Assembly: GCA_020635395.1 (NCBI GenBank)
Contig: JACJZV010000001.1
Coordinates: 682,001 to 746,000 of the forward strand
Direction of reading: 5' to 3'
Origin: Flavobacteriales bacterium
GTDB taxonomy: Bacteria; Bacteroidota; Bacteroidia; NS11-12g; UBA9320
Length of the DNA: 64,000 nt
Both the position numbers and the translations under genes were made by a program. This document shows, piece by piece, positions 43,001 through 54,130 of this stretch. The notes beneath the pieces are model-generated. The model was not told the origin of the DNA. It ran no database searches and worked only from the letters and a program-made list of their open reading frames with translations. Each line of letters opens with the position of its first letter. Positions within the stretch are counted from its first letter, which is position 1.

Positions 43001-45584
43001 ATGTACCGATCAGGTAATAGTACCACAATGTGGATGTGTAATGAATATTGCAGTGTCCGCCCCTCACGGATGTCCTAAAACAGCATTTGGCGATACCGTA
43101 TGGTTAACCGCAAGCGGTGCCAGCATTTTGGATTTGAATCCAAATAACTTTACCTATTCATGGTCGGCCACCGGTGGAGTAGGTCTATCATCAACCACAG
43201 GAAGAACCATTTATATAACCAATGGCAACGCAGGAACAGTAACGGTAACAGCTTCAAGCGTGTTGGATCCGGGCTTTAGCTGTAGTGCGTCATTGACGGT
43301 AAACGCTCCTGCATGGTCATTGCCCACATTTTCGGCATTGCAAGACACTATTTGTTCAGGAACAACGGTTAGCGTAGGTCAGGCACCGGTATCGGGATAC
43401 AGCTATTTGTGGTCTGGAGTCGGTTTGAGCAGCACAACAGTAAGCAATCCAACCGTTACCCCAACCGTAACTTCATCGTATTATGTACGAGTAACAGACG
43501 CTGCAAACGGTTGTTTTGTTGATAAATCGGCGAATGTAGCGGTTCGGGATGTAGTGGCCGACGCAGGACCTGATTGGTACACCTGTCAAAACGCTATTGT
43601 ACAATTGGGTACACCAGCCTTGCCAAATTATTCATACTATTGGTTGCCTACATCTACTTGGCAAAACGGCACTTCACAAACCAGTGCACAACCCGAAGTA
43701 AGAGTAAGTACAAATATTTCGTATAATGTTTTGGTTACCGACAATGTTACAGGATGTACCAAAAGAGATACCGTTGATATTACCGTAATGAGTACACCAA
43801 CCATTTATGCAGGTACAGACAAAGTTGCCTGTAAAGGTGGGGCTGGGGTTCAAATAGGCCTCCCAGCTTTGCACAATGTAACCTATAGCTGGAGTCCATC
43901 TACAGGATTAAGCTCAAGCAAAGTGGCACAACCTATAGCCAACCCCAATTCAACAACGGTGTACACACTAACGGCAACTTTCCCTGGTTGTGGAGCAACA
44001 GCAACCGACCAAGTGGTAGTAACCGTAAGCGATCCTTCGTTCACAATGTCTGATATTCAATACTGCCCAAGTTCAGGGCCGGTGGACATTGGTACGAATG
44101 CTCCAACAGGCATGACTTCTTATTCATGGTCGCCTGCACATTTGGTTTCCAATCCGGCAATTAGAAACCCCTCCACCAATGTTGGTCAACCCACAACGTT
44201 TACACTTACCGTAACAAATTCCAGCGGATGTGTGGCCTCTGCCTCATTGTTGGTATCACCGAATAATCCTGCACCTATTGCTGGAGAAGATGCAACGATA
44301 TGTACCGGAGATCAGTTAACATTGGGTTCGGCAAGCAACACTACTGGTACATTCGACTGGAATCCTAAAACCAATTTGTCTTGTGGTTCTTGTGCAGAGC
44401 CTGTATTTAGTACGAATTCGGCCGGAACATATAGAATAGTGCTCACACAAACGGTAACGGATAAATTTGGTACTTGTGTCAATTCAGATACTGTAGATAT
44501 TACGGTTAAAACGTTTACACAACCTACTTTGACAACCAATTATTCAACCTGTTTAGGAAATTCTATTGAAATAGGATATACCCCAACAAGTGGTGTTGAT
44601 TATTATTGGTCTCCGTCAAACATTGTGAGCGACCCTTACAGCTCAATAACAACGGTGACAACAACTACCAGTGAGCAACTTACTTTGGTTGCCATCAACC
44701 CTGACGGTTGTGTAAAAGAGCAATCAACTTTTGTAGCGGTAAGCCCAATTGCGGCACCTACCATTACCATGAGTGATTTGACCCTTTGCTTGAGCGGAGG
44801 CACAGGTAATTTTAACCCGTCAATTTCGCCAAGTGGAACATATACTTATCTATGGACACCACCCACAGGATTGAGCAATCCAAACATTCAAAATCCGAAT
44901 GTTTCGCCAATCACCAGCGGTGTGACAACATACGAATTGACTGCAACAAACCAAGCAAATGGTTGCTTTGGAACGGAAACAGCCAATCTGAATGTCATAA
45001 ATTGTACACCACTACCGGTAGAGATAATAGCTTTTGATGCCAACTGGAAAGGTCAGGCGGTTGAGGTTGTTTGGAGTACAGCGTCTGAGATGAACAACAG
45101 CCACTTTATTGTAGAACGCAGTATTGATGGAGGTTTGACCTATATAGAAATAGGCTTTGTATCAACAGAGGCAGAAAACGGAAATTCAAATTATGTAATC
45201 GACTACTCCTTTATAGACATAGATGCCGGCATGATGCCCGGAAACGTGCTATGCTATAAGCTGAAACAAGTGGATTACGATGGCAACTGGGAATATGTTG
45301 GAGCGAAATGTTTGAACAAAAATTCAAAAGAAACATTGGATTATGTTTTGTATCCAAATCCTGCCGACGACAAATTGAATATATCGTTTGGTCAAAACAC
45401 CCGTCAATCGGTGCAGATACGCATAATAAATAGCATTGGTCAAGAAATGTTGAACGAAAACGAATCAATGCCATACACAGATCAGGTATTGAGCATTGAT
45501 TTGTCAGATTGGCCAAGAGGTATTTATACAGTCGAAATCATGTTTGGCAATCGAATAGAAGCTAAAAAATTAATTGTTCGATAG
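40091..45584 (+). CDS. Giant T9SS surface protein, interrupted by a G8 run (frameshift)
   Basis: From the ATG at 40091 (signal peptide MKNYFIRLLVLTVILATHVS ending LSAQ) the frame runs to 40780; the continuing frame starts upstream of 40690 and ends at 45584. They join at a run of eight G (40678-40685): with seven G the protein is continuous (STGGQAYSAGGD) and ~1830 aa. N-terminal ~450 residues are SBBP-like propeller repeats (TGTLKYATYIGGSGGEFSIG). Then about ten Ig-like repeats with YSWSPSTGLS ... NPxSTTxYTL pattern. C-terminus: LPVEIIAFDANWKG, NNSHFIVERSIDGG, and sorting domain YPNPADDKLNISFGQ ... GIYTVEIMFG. Adhesin-like; partner unknown. Confidence 0.85.
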
Positions 45585-45625
45585 AACAATTCGAAGAGCA
45601 CACAATAGATAGTTCGAATAAAGTT

Positions 45626-45661
45626 AAGCCTCATACTTCGGTATGGGGCTTTCTTTTTTTT
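45626..45661 (+). terminator. Rho-independent terminator after the giant gene
   Basis: AAGCCTCATAC (45626-45636), tetraloop TTCG, GTATGGGGCTT (45641-45651), then C and nine T. Confidence 0.92.
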
Positions 45662-46030
45662 AATCCAGAATAACCTGTTGTTTATCAAGATAACATAAAA
45701 CGAAGAATAGGCTCAATAGGTGACTCTCGAAACATCAACGGCAAAATCGCAGAATGTTTATGCATTTTTTGCAATAAAAAAAAAGTCGGTTCGTTAGTTT
45801 TCCACCAAAGAAAGAATCAATAGAAGTAAGAGAAAGATGTATAGCTCTGAGTCTATTTTGAAGAAAAGAAGTCTAATTATGAGAATTTTTTCCAGCATAT
45901 TGAAATAAAATTGGCTCGTAAATTTCTCAAAAAAGTACATAAGTTATTGATTTTCAATTAATTGATTGTTGGCGTCGATAGATATTGGCGGTGGCATGGA
46001 AATTGTAACTACTGCAAAAAAATTCGCGAC
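45662..46030. other. Gene-free leader region before the second giant gene
   Basis: A/T-rich, with no frame, tRNA or clear hairpin. A TTG at 45962 opens the downstream frame but the sequence before the ATG at 46031 does not look like coding. Confidence 0.5.
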
Positions 46031-49000
46031 ATGTGTAGAAAATTTATTGATAATTGCGTTAAAACCAAAACGACTTTCCCATTTTTTGTAACCATCTTTC
46101 TATTTCTGTTTAGTTTCAACAACAGCTTTGCTCAAATTGTTACTTCGGTAGATGGAGGAAAAGGGTGTACAGGAGAAGTAATTACCGTTTCAGAAAGTAC
46201 TAAAGATGCCCAAACAGTTACCTGGGATTTAGGTAAAGATGCCACGTTGGACGGATCAAAAGGTACTTCAGAAAGAAATATCATATTCGCTAAGGCCGGA
46301 ACGTACACCATTACAGCTACGGTTACCGATTCTAAAGGATCAACAAAAACTTATACAACAACCGTAACCGTAGAAAATTGCTGCGATTTTAATGCAGTAA
46401 TAATTACTTCGGTTGATACCGTTTGTTTGGGTGAATATGTTGCCGTATCCGCTCAAAGTCAAGGAACAGGGTTTGACTACGATTGGAATTTCGGCGGAGG
46501 CTCTGCTGCGTCTAATCAAGGAGTTGGACCTCATTATGTTTACTTCAGTACAACTGGTTTGCATACTATAACGCTTACCGTTAATGAAACGTGTAGCTGT
46601 AATAAATGTACGGATCAAGTTGCAACAAAGCAAATTTACGTAAAACCTTCACCAGTTATTTCATCCTTAACTTCTACCGCAAGTGGATGTATGTACGTTG
46701 GTCAGAACTATAATTTTTTAGTAAATGCAACAAGTGGCAGCACCATTTCATGGTATTCTTCTAATGGCATTATATCATCTTCAAGCAACTCTGCGGCAAC
46801 CGTAAAATGGAACACTCCGGGTTTACAACAACTTTGTGTGTCAGCAACTTTAGACGGATGTTCAGCAGAATTGTGTGAGAATTTTTCAATCATTACTACT
46901 TCGTGCCCAACAGCTGGGTTCAACCTTCCTGATTCTGCCTGTCAAAATCAACCAGTAGTTATTTTAAGCACGGGAAATAATGGATACGGCACAAGCTATA
47001 GCTGGAGTTTTACTGGCTCAAATCAATCAAGTGCAAGTACACAAAATGCCAGTGTAGTATTCAATTCTACCGGAATGCAAACTGTAAAACTTGTAGTTTC
47101 AAAATGTGGATGTGCAAGTGATTCAATTACCAAAACCATTTATATTAAACCAACACCGGTGGCCAACATTACAGGACCATCTTGTGGCTCTATTGGCCAA
47201 ACATACAATTTTTCTAATCCGGTTTCTCCTTTGTCAGGAGTTAGCTACACTTGGAGCTTTGGCGGAGGAAATGGAACAAATCCAACACCTGCCACTGCGG
47301 CCATTTCGTGGAGTAATTATGGTTCGAAAGAAGTTTGTATAACTGTTTCTAAAAACGGGTGTTCGGCAACAGATTGCAATACAATTATGATTGTAGATTC
47401 AATTTGCCCAATTGCCGACTTCAATCTTCCTGACACCGTTTGTCAAGGAGAAGAAATATATGTTAATGCTGTAAATCAAGGTTTTGGAACAAACTACGAT
47501 TGGACTTTTGAAGGAGGAAATCCACCAAGCGATGATTATATATCATCAGCTGTTTCATTTAGCCAAGTGGGAGATGCTGATGTTAAATTGATAGTGAGTA
47601 AATGTGGTTGCGATAACGATTCGCTTACAAAGACCGTTTACGTTAAGCAATCACCAGCTGCGAGTGTTACTGGAGCTAATTTTGGATATGTAGAAACCGT
47701 TTATACGTTTTATGCCCCTATAATCAGTGGAGCTTCATACAGTTGGACGGTTGACGGTGGAACTATTGTTGGAACACCTTCAAGCAGCATAAGTGTTAAA
47801 TGGTCAACCTTAGGCTACAAAAGTGTTTGTGTGAATATAATGAATAGTGGCGGATGTAGCAGCGACGCATGTTTTACAATTGGTATAATAACCAACACTT
47901 GTCCGGATGCAATCATTAATGGACCGGTTTCTGGTTGTGTGGGAGATAGTCTTGTTTTTTCTGCCACAGATCAAGGTTGTGGAGTAGATTATTTCTGGAA
48001 CATTGGCGGAGTTAGCGGAACAGGGTTGTCCAATTCTGTTGTATTTACCGCACCGGGTACATACCAAGTAATGTTGTATATTACTACTTGTGGATGTAAT
48101 TCATGTCAAAACGATACAGCATATCAAACAATAACAATACATCCAGTGCCAACTGCGTCAATAAATGGCCCAACGGCAGGATTTGTAAATGTTAATTATA
48201 CGTTCACAACACCTGCTCAAAACGGAGTAACCTTTTCTTGGTCGGCCAATGGCCCAGCATCTCCAGCAACAGGTAGTGGACAAAACTTTACCACATCTTG
48301 GAGTACTCAAGGTGCATTCCAAGTATGTTTAGAAGCATCAAATGCTTTAGGTTGTGCAACCACCTCATGTCATGTAATTACGATTTCTGACACCGCTGGC
48401 AACGGAGATACATGTGTTGACAAGGCCGTTTTTGAATTGGGAGATTTGGGATTGAACGTTGATTTGGACAATAAAGTAATTTACAATCCAAGTGCAATAG
48501 TTGTATTTAATAAGATAGACCCAAACAATGTGGTTATCACACAAGCTACCTCTACATTCTATGTAAGAAATGGGGTAACAGATACAAATTCATACTGGAG
48601 TCAAGAACAATACAATACTCAGTCTAAATTGTGCTATCATTTCGACCAATCATTAGATGGAGTATCATTCAGCGTTTTTGATTTGGATTATAATAACACA
48701 AGTGATTATAGACTTATGGAGTGTTTTGGAATTGAGGCATACGATGGTGGAGTTGTAGTTCCAATTACCAGTTTAGATTACACATTAGGCAGTTTTGTTG
48801 ATTACAATTCGAATACCGATTTGTTCTGCAATACAACTGGATTGGTTCCAAACAACTCAAATATAGGAGATGTTGACTTCTTATTAACTAATTCGGTTGA
48901 CTCAATTTGCATCGAATTTTGGGTTCAAGCCACCGATGGAATACAAGTTGCACCAGAGGGAGATATAGGCATCAGCGATATAGAGCATTGCTATAAAGAG

Positions 49001-50134
49001 CCTATTTATTGCCTTTCTGCTGATTTGCAATTTAGCGACTTAGGGTTTAACACACCAATTGATGGTCAAACTATTGCTACAGGAAATACATCAGCCAAGT
49101 TTGTGCTGGATGATCCGAATCAAATAGTTTTTGATTTTATGACTGACGACAACTATTTGAGATCGGCATTAGATACAACAGCCTTGTGGGTTCAAGATCC
49201 AACCGGTGCTCAAAAAAGCCAGGTTTGTATATCGTTCAATCACAACACAAAAGATGTAAGTTTTGATATTTATGATCTTGATTTTAATGACGATACAGAT
49301 TTTAAATTGTATGAATCTGTAGATGTGTCAGCCTATAATATGGGAAATGTTGCTAGTTTAACATTCATGGATTATACGTTGGGAAGTTCTGTAGATGTAA
49401 CAGGCAATACCTTCTTTAACAAAGTGGGCATGGTTGGAAGCAATGGCAATGATGGTGATGTAAGTCTTCACTTCTCTTTTAACGTTGACTCTGTTTGTTT
49501 GACCTTCTATTCCGAAGGAGAATCATTAAACACAGCAGTACCAAACGCAGATTTGGGTATTAGCGATATTACTGTTTGCGATATTCCAGTTCCGGTTCCA
49601 GTAACTTGGATTGGTTTTGTAGCCCAAAAACAGGGAGATAAAGATGTACATTTGTCTTGGACCACTGGAAGCGAAGAGAACAATAGCCACTTCGAGATAG
49701 AGCGATCATTTGATGGATACAAATTTGAAAAAGCCTTGCCAGAAGTTTCTGGTGCAGGAACAACCAGTCAAATCAGCAAATATGATGCTTTTGATTTTAA
49801 CCTTCCTGTTGGTGTAGTTTACTATAGAATTAAACAAGTGGACTTTGATGGCAATTTTGAGTATTCAGAAGTTCAGGCAGTTCAATTCTATGGAGAGAAC
49901 GAAATGGTGGTTTATCCAAACCCAGCCAGCGACGCTATCAATGTAGAGTTTGAGGCAGGTAAAAATCAGAGAGTAACCATTACCAATTTTGCCGGACAGG
50001 TAATAGGAGTTTACCAATTGAACGAGTTCGGAAGATTAAGTATCAGCACTGAGGATTATCCTCATGGAATGTATTTTATAAGAGCAGAAAGTAAATACGG
50101 GATTACTACTCAAAAGGTGGTAGTGAACAAATAA
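46031..50134 (+). CDS. Giant secreted PKD-repeat protein with paired C-terminal domains and T9SS sorting domain
   Basis: 1367 aa from the ATG at 46031; signal peptide core TTFPFFVTIFLFLFSFNNSF. Residues ~40-790 hold about ten PKD-like modules in alternating types (FDYDWNFGGGSAASN; GTSYSWSFTGSNQSS; GVSYTWSFGGGNGTN) linked by Cys-rich joints KCGCASDSITKTIYIKPTP. Residues ~796-990 and ~992-1183 are two copies of a domain not recognised (FELGDLGLNVDLDN / LQFSDLGFNTPIDG; SVFDLDYNNTSD / DIYDLDFNDDTD). C-terminal linker VPVTWIGFVAQKQG and sorting domain VYPNPASDAINVEF. Exported to the cell surface. Confidence 0.9.
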   Translation: MCRKFIDNCVKTKTTFPFFVTIFLFLFSFNNSFAQIVTSVDGGKGCTGEVITVSESTKDAQTVTWDLGKDATLDGSKGTSERNIIFAKAGTYTITATVTDSKGSTKTYTTTVTVENCCDFNAVIITSVDTVCLGEYVAVSAQSQGTGFDYDWNFGGGSAASNQGVGPHYVYFSTTGLHTITLTVNETCSCNKCTDQVATKQIYVKPSPVISSLTSTASGCMYVGQNYNFLVNATSGSTISWYSSNGIISSSSNSAATVKWNTPGLQQLCVSATLDGCSAELCENFSIITTSCPTAGFNLPDSACQNQPVVILSTGNNGYGTSYSWSFTGSNQSSASTQNASVVFNSTGMQTVKLVVSKCGCASDSITKTIYIKPTPVANITGPSCGSIGQTYNFSNPVSPLSGVSYTWSFGGGNGTNPTPATAAISWSNYGSKEVCITVSKNGCSATDCNTIMIVDSICPIADFNLPDTVCQGEEIYVNAVNQGFGTNYDWTFEGGNPPSDDYISSAVSFSQVGDADVKLIVSKCGCDNDSLTKTVYVKQSPAASVTGANFGYVETVYTFYAPIISGASYSWTVDGGTIVGTPSSSISVKWSTLGYKSVCVNIMNSGGCSSDACFTIGIITNTCPDAIINGPVSGCVGDSLVFSATDQGCGVDYFWNIGGVSGTGLSNSVVFTAPGTYQVMLYITTCGCNSCQNDTAYQTITIHPVPTASINGPTAGFVNVNYTFTTPAQNGVTFSWSANGPASPATGSGQNFTTSWSTQGAFQVCLEASNALGCATTSCHVITISDTAGNGDTCVDKAVFELGDLGLNVDLDNKVIYNPSAIVVFNKIDPNNVVITQATSTFYVRNGVTDTNSYWSQEQYNTQSKLCYHFDQSLDGVSFSVFDLDYNNTSDYRLMECFGIEAYDGGVVVPITSLDYTLGSFVDYNSNTDLFCNTTGLVPNNSNIGDVDFLLTNSVDSICIEFWVQATDGIQVAPEGDIGISDIEHCYKEPIYCLSADLQFSDLGFNTPIDGQTIATGNTSAKFVLDDPNQIVFDFMTDDNYLRSALDTTALWVQDPTGAQKSQVCISFNHNTKDVSFDIYDLDFNDDTDFKLYESVDVSAYNMGNVASLTFMDYTLGSSVDVTGNTFFNKVGMVGSNGNDGDVSLHFSFNVDSVCLTFYSEGESLNTAVPNADLGISDITVCDIPVPVPVTWIGFVAQKQGDKDVHLSWTTGSEENNSHFEIERSFDGYKFEKALPEVSGAGTTSQISKYDAFDFNLPVGVVYYRIKQVDFDGNFEYSEVQAVQFYGENEMVVYPNPASDAINVEFEAGKNQRVTITNFAGQVIGVYQLNEFGRLSISTEDYPHGMYFIRAESKYGITTQKVVVNK

Positions 50135-50171
50135 GAGCTATTTGTTGACTACAACACTTTCTGAAATTAAA

Positions 50172-50198
50172 GCCACCGCCCAAAGCGGTGGCTTTTTT
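50172..50198 (+). terminator. Rho-independent terminator after the PKD giant
   Basis: GCCACCGC, loop CCAAA, GCGGTGGC, then six T. Confidence 0.93.
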
Positions 50199-50244
50199 GT
50201 TGGGGTTGATGATTTTTGGTTTTCATCTTTGAAATCAAATAACA

Positions 50245-50252
50245 TAAATTTG
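50245..50252 (+). promoter_or_regulatory. -7 box of the ELWxxDGT gene
   Basis: TAAATTTG, full match to TAnnTTTG, 14 bases before the ATG. A TTTG at 50228 is 13 bases further up, shorter than the usual spacing. Confidence 0.55.
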
Positions 50253-50266
50253 CTAAAAAATTAGGT

Positions 50267-53200
50267 ATGAAAAAAACAACATCGTTATTCGTTTTTCTTC
50301 TCATTTTTTTCAATCATACTTTTGGTCAATGGGCTGAGCCTGTTGCAAATATTAATTCAAAAGCAGATCCCAACCTTTCATCTTCACCCGCCTATTTTAC
50401 AGAGTTGGGTGGATTGGTCTATTTTAGGGCTTTTGACAATGAATTCGGAACAGAACTATGGGTTAGTGATGGAACGGATAGCGGTACCCACTTATTTATA
50501 GATCTATTTAAAGGTCAACAATCATCTTTTCCTCAGCAGCTCACGGCTTTTAATGGGAATATTTACTTTACATGCTCAACCGAAAAGAACGGAACTGAAT
50601 TGTGGAAAACGGATGGAACAATAGCGGGAACATCTCTTGTTCGAGATATTGTTGCTGGGAAGAGCGGCTCTATACCTGCGAATTTATTGGTCGTAGGTAA
50701 TTTTTTATACTTTTCAGCTTTTGATTCATTAAATGGACGCGAATTATGGAAATCTGATGGTACTTTCAGTGGAACTAAAATTGTGAAGGATATTATTACA
50801 GGAAGCAAATCTTCAAGGCCTTCTTGTTTATTTAATTTTCATGATACTCTTTATTTTATGATTCAAGATAGTCTGTCAAATATAAATCTTTGGAAAAGTG
50901 ACGGTAGTAATGGAGGTACAATTATTTCGACAGCTGATTTTCCAATATATTCAACAGATACTAGAGAATTACATGTTTTGGATTCCTTCTTTTTATTTAA
51001 GGGAGTTGATTCAACCGGAGACGTGGAACTTTGGAAATCTGATGGTACAAAATCAGGTACGATACTATTGGTGAACATAAATCCCAATGGTAAATCTTGG
51101 CCATCTGGTTTCTGTGAATTTCAGAACTTCATATACTTTGGTGCTACAACAGAAAAGAATGGCTGGGAAATATGGCGAACCGATGGAACATCCGCAAATA
51201 CAAAGTTATTCAAAGACATATTGCCGGGTGTTGAATCATCGTACGCAAACGAATTTATTACCTTCAATAATATGCTCTTTTTCTCTGCCGGTAAATCAAG
51301 CAACCAAGAATTGTGGAAAACCAATGGTAATATTTCTGGAACACAGCTGTTTAAAGAAATCAATCCAAGTGAATTAGGTAGTTCTCCTACCAACTTTCGC
51401 ATAGCACTTAATAAGTTATGGTTTGCCGCCAACAATGGTGAATTTGGAACAGAACTTTGGATTTCGAATGGAACTGTCGCTGGAACCAATTTGCTTAAAG
51501 ATATTTACAAGGGTTATACTAATCCTGAACTGCAAAGTGTTCAAATTGTTAAAGATAAAATGATTTTTATTGCAAACGATGGTGACCATGGTTCGGAATT
51601 ATATATCTCTAATGGGACAGACACGGGGACTCATATTCTAAAAGACCTTCTATCAGGTCAGGGGAGTGGTTTTCCTTATGCTGATTATACAATAGAAGCC
51701 CAAAATGGGGTGCTTGCGAAATCTGGGGAATATTATTTTCAGGCGAACGTTGATTCGTTTGGAATCGAGATATGTAAAACGGACGGAACGGAAATAGGAA
51801 CAAAATTGATTAAAGATATTTCTCTTGGTGAAAATTCTTCATTACCACAGTATATAACTGAGGTGGGAAATCAAATTTTTTTTTCGGCCAATTCATCTGT
51901 TGGAACAGAGCTTTGGAAGACTGATGGTACGGATACTGGAACCGTATTGGTCAAAGATATATATCAGAATACCAAATCCTCAGTTCCTCAACACCTCATA
52001 GATTTGAACGGGATTCTTCTGTTTACAGCTTTAGAGGCTGCCAGCGGAAGGGAGTTGTGGAGAAGTGATGGTACGGATACAGGAACTCATATTTTAAAGG
52101 ACATATTTCCGGGAGTTCGGGGGTCGGACATCGCAAAAATTGAAAAAATGGGATCCAGAGTTTTCTTTTTTGCAAGAGACAGTGTATCTGGTTTAGAACT
52201 ATGGTGCAGCAATGGCACCGATTCAGGAACAAGATTGATTAAAGATATAACTCCAGGTAGTTCCTCAACCAAATATTGGAGCGTTTCAATTATGATGGCA
52301 ATGGATAGTTGTGTTTATTTTGTTTTGGATGACTCAATACATGGCTATGAATTATGGAAATCTGATGGTACAGAAACTGGAACGTCAATTGTCAAAGACA
52401 TAAATCCTGGGAAAGATTCTTCTTTACCCTATTTGCTATTTCACCATAATCATATTCTTTACTTCAATGCTTACCACCCAGATTTTGGATATGAACTATG
52501 GAGAACGGATGGCACTGATACGGGAACATTTCTGTTGAAAGATATTTACACTGAAATACCTACCAGAAGAGGCTCTTCGGCAGTACAGAAGATGATTTTA
52601 TTTAAGGATAAGGTTTATTTTGGTGCCTACGATGACATACATGGTTTAGAACTATGGGTAACGGATGGAACGTCTAATGGAACAAATTTGGTTTTTGAAT
52701 TGGATGAGGGATCTAGGTCTGGATCATTTCCTCTTGCGGTTTATAAAAACAATTTGTATTTGAAGGGTACCAAACTAAATGAAAAATATCAATTATGGAG
52801 ATTGAATGAAGTTTGCATTGATACGTACGACACGATTACAATAACAGCATGTGACTCTTTTATTTCTCCTAGCTGCAAACAGGTTTGGTTTTCATCGGGT
52901 AACTACAACGACACCATAAGAAATGATATTGGTTGCGATTCCATAATCAACATTGAACTTGATTTGATAGTGTCAAACTTTTCTGTCGACACATTAATTG
53001 CTTGTGATTCACTTTTGTCTTTAGATGGTTCCAGATTTTTAACACAATCAGGCAGATATAGCTACTTTTACAATAACCAACAGGGGTGCGATTCAATAAT
53101 TATATGGGATTTAGTCATTGCAAACAAGACAATTAATAGCGTGTCTGTGACAGCTTGCGATAGTTTTAGCCCAGACAATGGTTTGCGTTATTGGAGAAAT

Positions 53201-53830
53201 TCTGGGGTTTTCTTTGATACATTAAATTCAGAGGCAGGATGCGACTCAATAATACAGTATAATTTGAATTTAGGGGTTACTAGTACATATAAAAATTATA
53301 TCAATGAATGTGACTCCTTTAAATATGATAAGGGACAAGTATTTTATTCTGATGTTGTAATTTTTGACACGTTTAGCAGCCGCTATGGGTGCGATTCAAT
53401 TGTCGAGACCCAAGTGAAAATTGGATATAGTACTTTGGATAGCATTAAGGTAAGTGCCATTGATAGCTTCGTGTCGCCAAGTGGTAAAACTTGGAAATTT
53501 TCCAAAGTTGATTTTGATACAGTTATTAACTCCTTAGGTTGTGACTCAATATTTTTTATCGAATTATCTATAACAAGTCTAATTGGAAATATTCAGAACA
53601 GCTCCGCAATTCTCAGAATCACTCCTAACCCTGCAGAAGAATATGTATTAATCTGTATCATAGATCAAGCCTTTGCAAATTCGTGGATTGAATTGGTGGA
53701 TGGGTTTGGAAATATAATTTTGAGAAAACAAATATTTGAACATACCATCATTAATTTGGAAGAATTAGGTAGTGGCTTTTATTACATAAGAACGTCTTTT
53801 GGTTCAACATATAAGCTGGTTAAGTTTTAA
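50267..53830 (+). CDS. ELWxxDGT-repeat surface protein with T9SS sorting domain
   Basis: 1187 aa, signal peptide MKKTTSLFVFLLIFFNHTFG. About 16 repeats of ~48 residues spanning ~60-840, each with (T/R/Y)ELWxSDGTxxGTxLxKDI, e.g. TELWVSDGTDSGTHLFIDL and YELWRTDGTDTGTFLLKDI, predicted beta-propeller-like. Five further ~40-residue repeats (ACDSFISPSC ... IGCDSIINIEL) follow near 860-1080, giving CDS pairs. Then sorting domain LRITPNPAEEYVLICII ... GFYYIRTSFG. No catalytic motif; likely a surface adhesive or binding protein. Confidence 0.92.
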   Translation: MKKTTSLFVFLLIFFNHTFGQWAEPVANINSKADPNLSSSPAYFTELGGLVYFRAFDNEFGTELWVSDGTDSGTHLFIDLFKGQQSSFPQQLTAFNGNIYFTCSTEKNGTELWKTDGTIAGTSLVRDIVAGKSGSIPANLLVVGNFLYFSAFDSLNGRELWKSDGTFSGTKIVKDIITGSKSSRPSCLFNFHDTLYFMIQDSLSNINLWKSDGSNGGTIISTADFPIYSTDTRELHVLDSFFLFKGVDSTGDVELWKSDGTKSGTILLVNINPNGKSWPSGFCEFQNFIYFGATTEKNGWEIWRTDGTSANTKLFKDILPGVESSYANEFITFNNMLFFSAGKSSNQELWKTNGNISGTQLFKEINPSELGSSPTNFRIALNKLWFAANNGEFGTELWISNGTVAGTNLLKDIYKGYTNPELQSVQIVKDKMIFIANDGDHGSELYISNGTDTGTHILKDLLSGQGSGFPYADYTIEAQNGVLAKSGEYYFQANVDSFGIEICKTDGTEIGTKLIKDISLGENSSLPQYITEVGNQIFFSANSSVGTELWKTDGTDTGTVLVKDIYQNTKSSVPQHLIDLNGILLFTALEAASGRELWRSDGTDTGTHILKDIFPGVRGSDIAKIEKMGSRVFFFARDSVSGLELWCSNGTDSGTRLIKDITPGSSSTKYWSVSIMMAMDSCVYFVLDDSIHGYELWKSDGTETGTSIVKDINPGKDSSLPYLLFHHNHILYFNAYHPDFGYELWRTDGTDTGTFLLKDIYTEIPTRRGSSAVQKMILFKDKVYFGAYDDIHGLELWVTDGTSNGTNLVFELDEGSRSGSFPLAVYKNNLYLKGTKLNEKYQLWRLNEVCIDTYDTITITACDSFISPSCKQVWFSSGNYNDTIRNDIGCDSIINIELDLIVSNFSVDTLIACDSLLSLDGSRFLTQSGRYSYFYNNQQGCDSIIIWDLVIANKTINSVSVTACDSFSPDNGLRYWRNSGVFFDTLNSEAGCDSIIQYNLNLGVTSTYKNYINECDSFKYDKGQVFYSDVVIFDTFSSRYGCDSIVETQVKIGYSTLDSIKVSAIDSFVSPSGKTWKFSKVDFDTVINSLGCDSIFFIELSITSLIGNIQNSSAILRITPNPAEEYVLICIIDQAFANSWIELVDGFGNIILRKQIFEHTIINLEELGSGFYYIRTSFGSTYKLVKF

Positions 53831-53837
53831 ACAACAT

Positions 53838-53869
53838 AAAAAAAGGCTTCTCAATTGAGAAGCCTTTTT
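53838..53869. terminator. Bidirectional terminator between ELWxxDGT gene and atpC
   Basis: AAAAAGGCTTCTC, loop AATT, GAGAAGCCTTTTT: a perfect stem with A and T runs on its two sides, serving both convergent transcripts. Confidence 0.9.
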
Positions 53870-53890
53870 AATATCTAACAAAAGGGTGTG

Positions 53891-54121
53891 TTAAGCCAAA
53901 ACAATAATCTTATTGTTTAGTACTTCAACAATGCCGCCATTAATTTCAAAATCCTTATCGCCATTGTTTGTTCTTATGGTCAAGGTGCCTTTATCGAGGC
54001 TTGAAATAATAGAAGCATGATTGTTTAGGGTTTCAAATTTTCCTTTTGTGCCGGGAAATTTTACTGAAACAACTTCACCTTCAAATAATGTCTGATCGGG
54101 TGTAATTAATTCTAAATACAT
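53891..54121 (-). CDS. atpC: ATP synthase F1 epsilon subunit (short form)
   Basis: 76 aa: the N-terminal beta-sandwich only (MYLELITPDQTLFEGEVVSV; GKFETLNNHASIISSLDKG; FEINGGIVEVLNNKIIVLA). The C-terminal two-helix inhibitory domain of E. coli epsilon is missing, as usual in Bacteroidota. Follows atpD by 9 bases. Confidence 0.94.
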   Translation of the reverse strand: MYLELITPDQTLFEGEVVSVKFPGTKGKFETLNNHASIISSLDKGTLTIRTNNGDKDFEINGGIVEVLNNKIIVLA

Positions 54122-54130
54122 AGCTTAAAA

